Below, piece after piece: positions 41,953 to 49,944 of a DNA stretch of 64,000 bases. The notes under the pieces are model-generated. The model saw only the letters and a program-made list of their open reading frames with translations, was not told where the DNA came from and did no database searches. Source of the stretch: Catellatospora citrea (lineage in GTDB: Bacteria; Actinomycetota; Actinomycetes; Mycobacteriales; Micromonosporaceae). The DNA is taken from NCBI RefSeq assembly GCF_003610235.1, contig NZ_RAPR01000001.1, forward strand, positions 1,860,001-1,924,000, in the 5' to 3' direction. The number at the start of each line of letters is the position of its first letter. Position 1 is the first letter of the stretch. Made by a program: the position numbers and the translations under genes.

Positions 41953-43404
41953 ATGACGATCAGCGAGCAGGAGCGCACCGGGATCGACGCTGCGCACCTT
42001 GAGGTCTGCCTGAGCGTGCTGGCCCAGGTCGAGAACCTGCCGACCGAGCACCCCGACGCGGTCGCGGTGCGCCGCGCGGTCGGGCGGCTGTTCAAGACCG
42101 TCAAGCAGCAGCGCCGGCGGGACAAGCGCGAGGAGATCCTCGCCGCGGACGAGGCGGTGACCGCGGCGACGGCCACCGGCGCGCCGGGCCGCATCGACGA
42201 CGAGACCGCGGGCGTCTTCGGGCTGACCTCCCCCACCAAGGGCGACGTCGCCGGTCACCTGCGCCAGGCGCGGGCCTGCTACATCTGCAAGGACCGCTAC
42301 ACCCAGGTGGACGCGTTCTACCACCAGCTGTGCCCGCCGTGCGCGGAGCTGAACCACGCCCGCCGCGACGCCCGCGCTGACCTGACCGGCCGCCGCGCGC
42401 TGCTCACCGGCGGCCGCGCCAAGATCGGCATGTACATCGCGCTGCGGCTGCTGCGCGACGGCGCGCACACCACGATCACCACCCGGTTCCCGTCGGACGC
42501 GGTGCGCCGCTTCCAGGCGATGCCGGACAGCGGCGAGTGGCTGCACCGGCTGCGCATCGTCGGCATCGACCTGCGCGACCCGGCCCAGGTCGTGGCGCTG
42601 GCCGACTCCGTCGCGGCGCAGGGCCCACTGGACATCCTGATCAACAACGCGGCGCAGACCGTGCGCCGGTCGCCGCAGGCGTACGCGCAGCTGCTGGCCG
42701 CCGAGTCGGCCCCGCTGCCGGACGGCCCACTGCCCGAGCTGATCAGCTTCGGCCACTACACCGGGTCGAGCCCGGCCGCCGCGGCCATCCAGGCCATGCC
42801 GCACCAGCAGCTGAGCCCGGAGCTGGTCACCTCGCTGGCGCTGACCACCGGCGGGGCGAGCCTGGAGCGCATCGCCGACGGCTCCGCGATCGACGCGGGC
42901 GGCCTGGTGCCCGACCTCGACCCCAGCAACAGCTGGGTGCAGGTGGTGCAGGAGGTCGACCCGATCGAGCTGCTCGAAGTGCAGCTGTGCAACGTGACCG
43001 CCCCGTTCGTGCTGGTCGCCCGGCTGCGCGCGGCGATGGCCGCGTCCCCGGCGCGCCGCAAGTACGTGGTGAACGTGTCGGCGATGGAGGGGCAGTTCAG
43101 CCGCAAGTACAAGGGGCCGGGCCACCCGCACACGAACATGGCCAAGGCCGCGCTGAACATGCTGACCCGCACCAGCGCCGGGGAGATGCTGGACGACGGC
43201 ATCCTGATGACCGCCGTCGACACCGGCTGGATCACCGACGAGCGCCCGCACCCGACCAAGATCCGCCTCGCGGACGCGGGCTTCCACGCCCCGCTGGACC
43301 TGGTCGACGGCGCGGCCCGGGTGTACGACCCGATCGTGCGCGGCGAGCTCGGCGAGGACCTGTACGGCTGCTTCCTGAAGGACTACAAGCCCTCGGCCTG
43401 GTGA
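41953..43404 (+). CDS. Short-chain dehydrogenase-like protein with N-terminal zinc-finger extension
   Basis: 483 residues. Residues about 1-135 are an extension holding a CxxC/CxxC cluster (Cys109, 112, 127, 130) that could bind zinc. The Rossmann domain begins at about 147 with LLTGGRAKIGM, and LINNAAQTV and VVNVSAMEG follow. The usual catalytic Tyr-x3-Lys is replaced: the residue four before the Lys in HTNMAKAALNM is Thr. A long insert (about residues 245-330) separates strand four from the active-site helix. So it is clearly SDR-derived but may not be a standard oxidoreductase. It converges on the PPTase gene with a 22-bp overlap. Function unknown. Confidence 0.8.
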   Translation: MTISEQERTGIDAAHLEVCLSVLAQVENLPTEHPDAVAVRRAVGRLFKTVKQQRRRDKREEILAADEAVTAATATGAPGRIDDETAGVFGLTSPTKGDVAGHLRQARACYICKDRYTQVDAFYHQLCPPCAELNHARRDARADLTGRRALLTGGRAKIGMYIALRLLRDGAHTTITTRFPSDAVRRFQAMPDSGEWLHRLRIVGIDLRDPAQVVALADSVAAQGPLDILINNAAQTVRRSPQAYAQLLAAESAPLPDGPLPELISFGHYTGSSPAAAAIQAMPHQQLSPELVTSLALTTGGASLERIADGSAIDAGGLVPDLDPSNSWVQVVQEVDPIELLEVQLCNVTAPFVLVARLRAAMAASPARRKYVVNVSAMEGQFSRKYKGPGHPHTNMAKAALNMLTRTSAGEMLDDGILMTAVDTGWITDERPHPTKIRLADAGFHAPLDLVDGAARVYDPIVRGELGEDLYGCFLKDYKPSAW

Positions 43405-44099
43405 CGCAGCAGCTCTGACGCCTCGTGCTCGGTGACCGCCGACGGCGTGCCGAGCACGGTCAGCGCACCCTGGTAGCCCGCGCCCGGCGTGATGGTGAAC
43501 ATGCTGGCCGCGGCGACCACGTCGGGCCGCCCGTCGAAGCGGTGCAGGCGCGGGGCCTGCACCGGCGCCGACACCTCGATCTTGGTCATGGCCACCCGCA
43601 GCCCGTCGCCGGTGGCCTTGAGCACCGACTCCTTGCGCGTCCAGTACGTGTAGAAGCCGTCCCGGTCCAGCGGCGCGGAGGCGGCCAGCTCCGCCTCGGA
43701 CAGCGCCAGCCGGGCCACCCCGAGGATGTCGCGCTGCGGCTGGGCCTGCTCCACGTCGACGCCGACCGGTCCGGCCAGGCTCAGCACGACCGCGATCCGG
43801 TCGCCCGAGTGCGACACCGACACGTCCGGGCCGCCGGGCACGGTCGGGCGGCCGTGCGGGACCGCGCAGTCGGTGCAGGCGCGCTCGACGCGTACCGCCG
43901 CGGGTTTCTCGCCCAGGTGCCGCCCGGCCAGCAGGCGCAGCAGCGCCGCGGCCACGGTCTGCCGCGCGCGGTCCTCCGGCCTGCGCAGCGACTCGCGCCG
44001 CGCCCGCTCGCCCTCGCTCAGCAACCGCTGGTGCCAGGGCTGCTCGTCGGCCGGATCGGCCCAGTACACGTGGCACTGCCCGGGGAGCAGAAGGCTCAC
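43383..44099 (-). CDS. 4'-phosphopantetheinyl transferase (Sfp type)
   Basis: 238 residues from GTG 44099. Sfp-type motifs: DVSVSHSGDRIAV, the magnesium-binding GVDVEQ (Asp, Glu) and WTRKESVLKATG (Glu, Lys). It attaches the phosphopantetheine arm from coenzyme A to carrier proteins of fatty-acid, polyketide or nonribosomal peptide enzymes. No such synthase is in the window, so it probably serves genes elsewhere. Start overlaps the stop of the upstream lipoprotein hydrolase (GTGA), so they share an mRNA. Confidence 0.9.
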   Translation of the reverse strand: MSLLLPGQCHVYWADPADEQPWHQRLLSEGERARRESLRRPEDRARQTVAAALLRLLAGRHLGEKPAAVRVERACTDCAVPHGRPTVPGGPDVSVSHSGDRIAVVLSLAGPVGVDVEQAQPQRDILGVARLALSEAELAASAPLDRDGFYTYWTRKESVLKATGDGLRVAMTKIEVSAPVQAPRLHRFDGRPDVVAAASMFTITPGAGYQGALTVLGTPSAVTEHEASELLRHQAEGL

Positions 44100-45094
44100 A
44101 GCTTCGCCTCGAACTTCGCCACGCCCGCGCGGGTGCCGTCGGCCGACAGCCGCGCCTTGGCCGCGGCGTCGCCCCACAGCGTCCAGCGCAGGAAGTCGGT
44201 CATCGTCTTGATGGTCTGGTCGAAACCCTTCGCGCCGGGCCCGAGGAACGCGCCGTGGTCGCCGCCCAGCAGCGTCAGGAAGGCCCGCGGCCAGGACGTC
44301 GCACCGTACGCGTTCCGCCCGGTCTGGTAGCTCACCACGGCATCGGCGTCACCGTGCACGAACAGCACGGGGGTGCGGGTGCCGCGGAACGCCCCCATCG
44401 AGCCGCCCGAGATCACGATCGCCGCGTCGACGCGGGAGTCACGGTTGTTCGCCAGCATGCCCGCCGAGGTGAACCCGCCGGCGGAGTGGCCCGCCACGCC
44501 GAGGTGTCCCCCGTCGAGGTGCCCGGCGAGCAGGTCGCCGGCCTTGCCGTCCAGCTTCAGCAGCGCCGTCAGCACCGCGGACCCGTCGGCCGGCTGGTTC
44601 TCCATGTCGGTGGGCTTGAACGGGTTGGCGTCGCGGTTGGTGAACGGGAAGGCCGGGGCGGCCACGACGAAGCCCGCGGCGGCCAGCCGGGTGGTGATCT
44701 GCTGGTAGCTCGCGGGCAGCCCGTGCAGACCGTGGCTGAACAGCACCACCGGGAAGCGCCCGGCGGCGACCGCCGCGTCCTTGCGCGGCGATCCGCCCGC
44801 CTTGCCGGTGGCCGGATACCAGACGGTGGTCGGCAGGGCGCGGTCGCCGCGGGTGAACTTCAGCGTGCGCACCCCCACGGCCAGCGCGCTCTTCGGCGCG
44901 GACCGGACCACCGGCGACGCGGACGGGCGCACGCTCGCGCTCGCCGACGGCGCGGCGGAGGCTGTGCCCGAGGCCGCGGCGGTGCCGCTGGGCTGGGCGA
45001 ACACGGGTGATTCGGGGGCCGGCGCGGAGCACGCGGCGACGCTGGCCACCAGGCACAGGGCGAGCAGGCGGAGGGGGGCACGACGGTCCGGCAC
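44096..45094 (-). CDS. Alpha/beta-hydrolase lipoprotein (dienelactone/PAF-acetylhydrolase-like)
   Basis: 332 residues, GTG start at 45094. Lipobox LVASVAACS places Cys at about residue 22; a Ser/Ala/Pro-rich linker of ~45 residues follows. The hydrolase domain has VLFSHGLHG (oxyanion region), nucleophile elbow VAGHSAGGF, Asp in FVHGDADAV and His in LGGDHGAFLG. This resembles chlorophyllase-, dienelactone- and PAF-acetylhydrolase-type enzymes. It would be anchored at the outer face of the membrane. Coupled to the PPTase gene. Confidence 0.85.
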   Translation of the reverse strand: MPDRRAPLRLLALCLVASVAACSAPAPESPVFAQPSGTAAASGTASAAPSASASVRPSASPVVRSAPKSALAVGVRTLKFTRGDRALPTTVWYPATGKAGGSPRKDAAVAAGRFPVVLFSHGLHGLPASYQQITTRLAAAGFVVAAPAFPFTNRDANPFKPTDMENQPADGSAVLTALLKLDGKAGDLLAGHLDGGHLGVAGHSAGGFTSAGMLANNRDSRVDAAIVISGGSMGAFRGTRTPVLFVHGDADAVVSYQTGRNAYGATSWPRAFLTLLGGDHGAFLGPGAKGFDQTIKTMTDFLRWTLWGDAAAKARLSADGTRAGVAKFEAKL

Positions 45095-45187
45095 GCCGCC
45101 GACTCTACCGGCGTGAGCCGCCCGTCGATGGCCGCCCATCCGGATGCCGTCCGGCCCCGAATCCCTGCGGAGACCAGGAGGTGGATC

Positions 45188-45589
45188 ATGAAAGCAGGCA
45201 GGCGCGGTGGAGGCGGGATGCCCGTGACGGCCGCATCGATCCGGCTGCCGGGCGGCCGGGCCAGCAACGTCCTCGCCCGGCAGTTCGTCAGCACGCAGCT
45301 CGGCGCGTGGAACCTGCGCGACCCGGCGGGGGACGCGCTCATCCTGGCCTGTGAGCTGGTGAGCAACGCCGTGCTGCACGGCGGCGGGGCGGTCGCGATC
45401 AGGCTGGCCCGCACCGGTGACGGGCTGCGCATCGAGGTGACCGACCGCAGCCCGCGGCCACCGTCGCCGCGTCCGGCGGATGTCGACGGCGGACTCGGCC
45501 TGGGCCTCGTCGACGACCTGTCGGCCCGGTGGGGCGTGGTGCCCGGCCGCACCGGGAAGGTCGTCTGGCTGGAGTGCCGCCTGAGCTGA
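45188..45589 (+). CDS. Anti-sigma-factor-type ATP-binding protein (HATPase_c, RsbW-like)
   Basis: 133 residues, ATG at 45188 with AGGAGGTG five bases upstream. GHKL ATPase signs: N-box ACELVSNAVLHGG and G-box region GGLGLGLVDDLSARWG. Such small kinases bind or phosphorylate anti-anti-sigma factors or directly block a sigma factor, but no partner gene is nearby. The gene stands alone between convergent and divergent units, as is common for the many RsbW-like proteins of streptomycete-like bacteria. Confidence 0.85.
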   Translation: MKAGRRGGGGMPVTAASIRLPGGRASNVLARQFVSTQLGAWNLRDPAGDALILACELVSNAVLHGGGAVAIRLARTGDGLRIEVTDRSPRPPSPRPADVDGGLGLGLVDDLSARWGVVPGRTGKVVWLECRLS

Positions 45590-45636
45590 CCGGGGCGCGC
45601 GGGCGCCGCTCGCGCGCCAGGCGGCCGGAACACCGC

Positions 45637-46038
45637 TCAGGACAGCAGCGCGGAGTCCCCCAGCAGGCGGGTCACCGCGATCTCGAGCGCGACGCGGTTC
45701 GGGTTGACGCGGGGCTCGCGGTAGCGGGTGGTGTACCGGGCGACGGCGTCGGCGACCCGATCGGGGTCGCCGGTGACCGTCGCCTCGCCCTGCAGGGTCA
45801 GCCAGAAGCGGCCTTCGAACTGGCACAGCGCCACGGCCGGGTTGCCGCGCGCGTTGGCGGCCTTGCGGCTGGCCCCGTCGCAGATGACCCGGGCCAGGCC
45901 GGTCGCCGGGTCGTAGGTGAAGCCGACCGGGGTGACGTGCGGGCTGCCGTCGGGCCGCAGGGTGGTCAGCGTCGCCAGCCGCCGCTCCGCGAGGAACAGC
46001 AGGCCCGCACTGGAGAGGTCCCGCCTGCCGCCGACCAT
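45637..46038 (-). CDS. PPOX-class F420-dependent (flavin/F420-binding split barrel) enzyme
   Basis: 133 residues. The opening FLAERRLATLTTLRPDGSPHVTPVGFTYDP and the FWLTLQGEATV strand are typical of the FMN/F420-binding split-barrel (PPOX, TIGR03618-type) family. It likely reduces a small molecule with F420H2 or binds F420. The ATG at 46038 is chosen because GGGGGAG lies upstream; an earlier in-frame ATG at 46068 lacks one. It converges with the RsbW-like gene and is 66 bp downstream of the amidase gene, which lies on the same strand. Confidence 0.85.
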   Translation of the reverse strand: MVGGRRDLSSAGLLFLAERRLATLTTLRPDGSPHVTPVGFTYDPATGLARVICDGASRKAANARGNPAVALCQFEGRFWLTLQGEATVTGDPDRVADAVARYTTRYREPRVNPNRVALEIAVTRLLGDSALLS

Positions 46039-46104
46039 GCGCACTCCCCCTGCCGAAGCTCCGTCCACACCGATCCAACAGCATGGACGGAGCTTCGAGC
46101 ACGC

Positions 46105-47166
46105 CTACACGCGGGTGACGCGCACCGCGTCGGCGATCACATAGCCGGCCGCGCTGGTCCAGCGGCTGACGCCGACGGCGTTGTAGTCGCCCGCGGCGAG
46201 GTTGAAGGTGCCCAGCGAGCGCCACGCGCCGCCGCCGGTGCGCTGGTCGAGGTTGACGGTCTGGTTGCCGCCGGCGGTCACCACGACGTGCGGCGCGGAG
46301 GCGCTGTAGCCGGGGTCGGCGGCGTGCCAGACGTCGACGCGGTAGTTGGCGGTGGCCGGGATGTTCACCTTGAACCAGGCCGCGTCGCTGGCCAGCACCG
46401 GGTTGGCGAACCGGTAGTCGGCGCCGTAGCGCTGGCCGGAGAACGTCGAGGTGCCCCAGTTGGCGCTGGCCGTGAACCGGCCCGCGGTGGTGTTGTCCAC
46501 GATGGTGCTGAAGCTCGGCGGCGGCGCGGACAGCCCCAGGTGCGCCGCGATGCCGTTGGCGTGGCCCTGCGCGGTGGCGGTGAGGAATGCCGCGCTCTTG
46601 AGCAGGTTGGCGTCGGAGACGGTGTCGATGAACAGGTTCTCGGTGAGCACCGCGGGCATGTTCGACTCGCGCAGCACGTGGAAGTTCGCGGTCTTCAGGC
46701 CGCGGTCGGTGACGGAGCCGGCGGTGCGCATGCCCGAGAGCACCCGCGAGTGCAGTGCGTTGTGCAGGTTGACGGTGGCCGCGTCGGAGGTCAGGTAGCG
46801 GTAGCTCTCGAAGCCGGTGCCGCCGCCGGAGTTGATGTGGACGCTGACGAAGATGGTCGCGCCCCAGGCGTTGGCGTCGTCGGTGCGCTGGGCGAGGCTG
46901 ACGGTCGCGTCGGTGGTGCGCGACATCCGCACGTCGACGGCGTAGTTGGCCTGCAGGATGTTGCGGATCTGCAGGGCGATGTTCAGGGTGAGCGCCTTCT
47001 CCTGCAGCCCGTTGGCGACCGCGCCGGGGTCGGTGCCGCCGTGTCCGGGATCGAGGTAGACCTTCGGGTTGGCGGCGAAGGCGGGGCGCGCCGCGAACGG
47101 GGCGGCCGCGATGCCGGCGGCTGCGGCCAGCAGGGTGCGGCGGCGCACGGAGGGGTTACCGAGCAT
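46105..47166 (-). CDS. N-acetylmuramoyl-L-alanine amidase (Amidase_3) with golvesin-like C-domain
   Basis: 353 residues, ATG at 47166 (GAGAGG five bases upstream). Twin-arginine signal (RRRTLLAAAAG, cleavage near AFA-AN). The catalytic zinc-amidase domain (about 36-210) has LDPGHGGTDPG, Glu of EKALTLNIA, SVHINS and the late Glu in VLTENLFID, all intact. It cuts the bond between MurNAc and L-Ala of peptidoglycan. Residues about 215-353 form a beta-sandwich like the golvesin C-terminal/xanthan-lyase-associated domain, which probably targets the wall or sugars. Upstream at 47240 is a CTACGAAAC identical to one before the surface-protein locus. Confidence 0.93.
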   Translation of the reverse strand: MLGNPSVRRRTLLAAAAGIAAAPFAARPAFAANPKVYLDPGHGGTDPGAVANGLQEKALTLNIALQIRNILQANYAVDVRMSRTTDATVSLAQRTDDANAWGATIFVSVHINSGGGTGFESYRYLTSDAATVNLHNALHSRVLSGMRTAGSVTDRGLKTANFHVLRESNMPAVLTENLFIDTVSDANLLKSAAFLTATAQGHANGIAAHLGLSAPPPSFSTIVDNTTAGRFTASANWGTSTFSGQRYGADYRFANPVLASDAAWFKVNIPATANYRVDVWHAADPGYSASAPHVVVTAGGNQTVNLDQRTGGGAWRSLGTFNLAAGDYNAVGVSRWTSAAGYVIADAVRVTRV

Positions 47167-47286
47167 GAGCACCTCTCAGGGTGGTGGGGGTCGGCTCGGC
47201 GCGACTATAACGACCTTCGATAGATCAAAGAAAGATGTCTACGAAACTCGTTGAATCTCTGTAGTTTTCCTACCTGATGCGTCACT

Positions 47287-47403
47287 GCCGGTGACGACAC
47301 GGCTGGGGAGCAGCGCAGGGTGTCGTCACCGGCAGCGGGTCGGCGAGCCCGGCGCCACCGGTGACGACACAGCTGGGGAGCAGCGCAACGTGTCGTCACC
47401 GGC
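47287..47403. repeat. Tandem pair of GTGACGACAC hairpins
   Basis: Copy 1 at 47287-47333 and copy 2 at 47358-47403. Each has arms CCGGTGACGACAC and its complement around a conserved loop with CTGGGGAGCAGCGCA. They lie in the 267-bp space between the amidase and the small membrane protein gene and may terminate the latter. Confidence 0.7.
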
Positions 47404-47433
47404 GGCTGGTCTGCGGGCCGGACGCGGGACGGG

Positions 47434-47616
47434 TCAGTCGACGGTCTTGAGGACGCGCTCGATCGAGTCCATCCGGTTCTTGATCTCGGCGAGCTGCGTG
47501 CCGAGCTGTTCCTGCTGCTGCTTGGCGATCACGTTGCGGCGGTTCATGGTGATGTAGACGATCGCCACGACGGCCTGGCTGACCACGAAGACGAGGCCGA
47601 TGATCATGTAGTCCAC
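47434..47616 (-). CDS. Small membrane protein with coiled-coil tail
   Basis: 60 residues, GTG at 47616 with GGAG seven bases upstream. One N-terminal transmembrane helix (MIIGLVFVVSQAVVAIVYI), then an amphipathic charged segment with heptad-like spacing (RNVIAKQQQEQLGTQLAEIKNRMDSIERVLK). Probably a single-pass protein that self-associates through the coiled coil. It is 50 bp downstream of the ArsR-type regulator gene on the same strand, so may be co-transcribed and under its control. Function unknown. Confidence 0.7.
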   Translation of the reverse strand: MDYMIIGLVFVVSQAVVAIVYITMNRRNVIAKQQQEQLGTQLAEIKNRMDSIERVLKTVD

Positions 47617-47666
47617 GGGAGGCTCCTTGGATGTTCCGGCCGCCTGCGGGCCGGAGGGCGGGTGGG

Positions 47667-47984
47667 TCAGTCGGTCGGGCTGAGGGTGCGGACGGCGCCG
47701 GCGATCGTTTCGGGGGACAGCAACACGCTGAAGTCCTCAAGCTCGTAGAACTTCATCGCCTTGCCGTCCTCCGACACCTCGATCGCCGATCGGACGAGCC
47801 TGGCTGCCTCCAGCTTCTGCAGGTGGACCTGCAGCAGCGGGCGGCTGATCTCCAACTGCCGGGCCAGCCGGCTCACGTAGTCGCGACCGCCGGCCAGCGC
47901 GGCCACCACTCGCATCCGGTGCGGACTCGCCAGGGTGGCGAGCAGTCTGGCGAGCTCGTCCCCTGTCAGTTCCGCGGATCTCAC
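47667..47984 (-). CDS. ArsR-family winged-helix regulator
   Basis: 105 residues from GTG 47984 (AAGGGG six bases upstream). The helix-turn-helix is LARLLATLASPHRMRVVAAL...YVSRLARQLEISRPLLQVHLQKLEAARLV, with recognition helix SRPLLQVHLQKL. No metal-binding cysteines are present, so it is not a metal sensor of the classical kind. The wing is followed by KAMKFYELEDFSVLLS. A near-perfect 36-bp palindrome begins 8 bp upstream of the start, indicating autoregulation. Confidence 0.88.
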   Translation of the reverse strand: MRSAELTGDELARLLATLASPHRMRVVAALAGGRDYVSRLARQLEISRPLLQVHLQKLEAARLVRSAIEVSEDGKAMKFYELEDFSVLLSPETIAGAVRTLSPTD

Positions 47985-47991
47985 GTTTGCC

Positions 47992-48027
47992 CCTTGCACA
48001 TGCCAATAGATGTTGGCAGGTGCAAGG
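47992..48027. promoter_or_regulatory. ArsR-type operator palindrome
   Basis: Outer arms CCTTGCAC (47992-47999) and GTGCAAGG (48020-48027), inner arms TGCCAA and TTGGCA, all perfect. It lies between the ArsR gene and its -35-like TTGACA (on the - strand), so bound protein would block the promoter. Confidence 0.75.
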
Positions 48028-48034
48028 CATCGTG

Positions 48035-49318
48035 TCAAGCATCCACCGAAGAAGATCTCTCACCGTCGGGTGAAGCACCGTCCAGATGCGCCAGCGCCGC
48101 GCTGACCAGGGCCCTTATCCCGGTCGGCAGGGCCAGGTCCACATCGGGGGCGTACAGCGGCGAATGGTTGGCGGGCAGCGACTGCAGCTTCTCCGTCGCC
48201 GTGGCGCCCGGGGCCGCCGCCCACTGCCGGGGACCGACCGTGCCGAGCATCCAGTAGACGCCGGCCGCGCCGGACTCGGTGAAGTGCGGGAAGTCCTCGG
48301 TCGCCAGCGACGGCGGGAACCACGCCACCCGCTGCCCGCCCAGGCACTGCTCGTGCGCGGCCCGGGTGCGGGCCATCGCCGCCGGGTCGTTGATGTTCAC
48401 CGGCGAGCTCGACACCAGCGTTATCTCCGGATCGGACGGGCACGCCGACGCCGCGCACTCGGCCGTCACCACCCGGCGCACCGCCTCGCTCACCCGGGTC
48501 AGCGCGTCGGGCGACACCGACCGCACGGTCAGGCCCAGCGTCGCCCGGTCGGGCACCACGTTGGCCTGGGTGCCCGCGTGCAGCGTGCCCACCGTCAGCA
48601 CGACCTGCTCCGCCGGGCCGACCTCCCGCGACACGACCGTCTGCAGCCGCAGCACGATGGCCGCGGCGGTCACCACCGGGTCGACGGCCCGGTGCGGGCT
48701 GCCCGCGTGGCCGCCGCGCCCGTGCACCACCACCTCGAAGGTGGCGCTGCCGGCGGTCATCGGGCCGCCGCCGTGCGCCACCATGCCCGCCGGCAGCGGT
48801 GCCGCGTGCTGCGCCAGCACCACGTCCGGCCGCCCGAAACGCTCGTAGAGCCCGTCGTCGAGCATGGCCCGTGCCCCGGTGAGGGTCTCCTCGGCGGGCT
48901 GCCCCACGGCCAGCACGGTGCCCGCCCAGTGCGCCCGGCCGGACCCGAGCAGCGCGGCCGCCCCGGCCAGCGCCGCCACGTGCAGGTCGTGCCCGCAGGC
49001 GTGCATCACCGGCGGGCCGTCGCCGGCGGCCCGGCTCGCGTACGGCAGGCCGGTCTGCTCGGCCACCGGCAGCGCGTCCAGCTCGGCCCGCAGCAGCACG
49101 GTCGGACCGGGTCCGTTGCGCAGCACGCCGACCACCCCGGTGCCGCCCACCCCCTCGGTCACCGCGAACCCGGCGTCGCGCAGCCGCGCGGCCAGCGCGG
49201 CCGCGGTGCGGTGCTCGGCCCCCGACAGCTCGGGATGGGCGTGCAGGTCCCGGTAGAGCTCGCCGGCGGCCGCGGCCGCCTCGGCCACCCCGGACAGCAC
49301 CGATTCCCCAGTGGACAT
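48035..49318 (-). CDS. M20-family amidohydrolase (M20D)
   Basis: 427 residues, ATG at 49318. Metallo-amidohydrolase signs: LRAELDALPV, HACGHDLHVA (zinc/manganese ligands), GQPAEETLTGARAML and the dimerisation (lid) domain GRGGHAGSPHRAVDP. It belongs with aminoacylase/IAA-amino acid hydrolase/HipO-like M20D enzymes, which split N-acyl amino acids. It is next to the precursor-peptide genes and divergent from the first; the regulatory half-sites start just 13 bp from its ATG, so it may be co-regulated. Whether it trims the peptide or supplies something else is open. Confidence 0.88.
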   Translation of the reverse strand: MSTGESVLSGVAEAAAAAGELYRDLHAHPELSGAEHRTAAALAARLRDAGFAVTEGVGGTGVVGVLRNGPGPTVLLRAELDALPVAEQTGLPYASRAAGDGPPVMHACGHDLHVAALAGAAALLGSGRAHWAGTVLAVGQPAEETLTGARAMLDDGLYERFGRPDVVLAQHAAPLPAGMVAHGGGPMTAGSATFEVVVHGRGGHAGSPHRAVDPVVTAAAIVLRLQTVVSREVGPAEQVVLTVGTLHAGTQANVVPDRATLGLTVRSVSPDALTRVSEAVRRVVTAECAASACPSDPEITLVSSSPVNINDPAAMARTRAAHEQCLGGQRVAWFPPSLATEDFPHFTESGAAGVYWMLGTVGPRQWAAAPGATATEKLQSLPANHSPLYAPDVDLALPTGIRALVSAALAHLDGASPDGERSSSVDA

Positions 49319-49330
49319 CGTTCATCGCTC

Positions 49331-49410
49331 CTTTCGCTTTGCTGTCACCATTCGAAAGCGACGTGACAGCGGGACACCGACCGATCGGTGAGTGCGGCCG
49401 GGTGAAATAG
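49331..49410 (+). promoter_or_regulatory. Promoter and 11-bp-phased operator array, precursor 1
   Basis: Hexamers CTTTCG 49331, CTGTCA 49342, CGAAAG 49353 and TGACAG 49364 are 11 bp apart; sites 1/3 and 2/4 are reverse complements. After 13 bp comes GATCGGTGAG (49383), then GAAATAG at 49404. The same order and spacing recurs before precursors 2 and 3. Probably bound by a dimer or tetramer upstream of the -35 region. Confidence 0.75.
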
Positions 49411-49467
49411 AGAAGCAAGAGAAAAGCGGGCCGGAACGGCCGGCCGGCACAACAAAGGGAGCAGATC

Positions 49468-49644
49468 ATGCAGCACAAGAACGAGCTCGCGAACCTCGCC
49501 AACGAGATCCTCGCGCTCGAGTCGGAGACCTTCGCGATCTCGGACTACGCCGACGCCGCCGAGGCCATCCTGGCTTCCTGCTCGTCCTCCGCGACCACGT
49601 CGACGACCTCCAGCACCACCTCCACCACGAGCTGCAGCGCCTGA
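49468..49644 (+). CDS. RiPP precursor peptide 1 (thiopeptide/thiazolylpeptide type)
   Basis: 58 residues; ATG at 49468 with AAGGGAG eight bases upstream. Leader about residues 1-36: hydrophilic start MQHKNELANLANEILALE, then SETFAISDYADAAEAILA, the FxISDY-type leader motif seen in thiazolylpeptide precursors. Core about 37-58 contains 10 Ser, 8 Thr, 2 Cys (Cys38, Cys56) and 2 Ala, arranged as S-C-S-S-S-A, then TTS triplets, then S-C-S-A. So 20 of 22 positions can be cyclised or dehydrated. Cleavage after Ala36 is an inference. A GC-rich hairpin with a 5-nt loop lies in the 5'-UTR, and a terminator follows. Differs from precursor 2 only at residue 3 (His/Asn). Confidence 0.9.
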   Translation: MQHKNELANLANEILALESETFAISDYADAAEAILASCSSSATTSTTSSTTSTTSCSA

Positions 49645-49677
49645 CGAACCCGGCTTCGGCCGGCACGGCGACCCCAT

Positions 49678-49713
49678 GAGGCGGTCGCCCCCCACCCGGG
49701 GGGCGGCCGCCTC
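49678..49713 (+). terminator. Terminator of precursor 1
   Basis: Stem GAGGCGG...CCGCCTC continued by a C5/G6-type inner stem, 33 bp after the stop. Confidence 0.7.
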
Positions 49714-49807
49714 AAACCGTCTCCGGGACCCGGTCCCGTCACTCGAAACCGCATTCGCCGGTTCGCCGGCCACTATCGGATCGTCCTGTCGAATGGATGT
49801 CGGATCG

Positions 49808-49889
49808 CTCTCGGAACGCTGTCGCGAGCCGTTAGCGCAGTGACAGTGAAAGGCCTGCCGATCGGTGAGAGAGGGCTTGTTGAATAGAT
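49808..49889 (+). promoter_or_regulatory. Promoter and 11-bp-phased operator array, precursor 2
   Basis: Half-sites CTCTCG 49808, CTGTCG 49819, CGTTAG 49830 (weak) and TGACAG 49841 at 11-bp steps; 13 bp later GATCGGTGAG at 49860 and GAATAG at 49882. A perfect 9-bp hairpin with a 5-nt loop follows at 49901-49923, before the ribosome-binding site. Confidence 0.75.
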
Positions 49890-49944
49890 CTGTAAGCGCG
49901 ACCGGCCGGAAAAGCCGGCCGGTGCGGACACCAGGGAGCAGATC

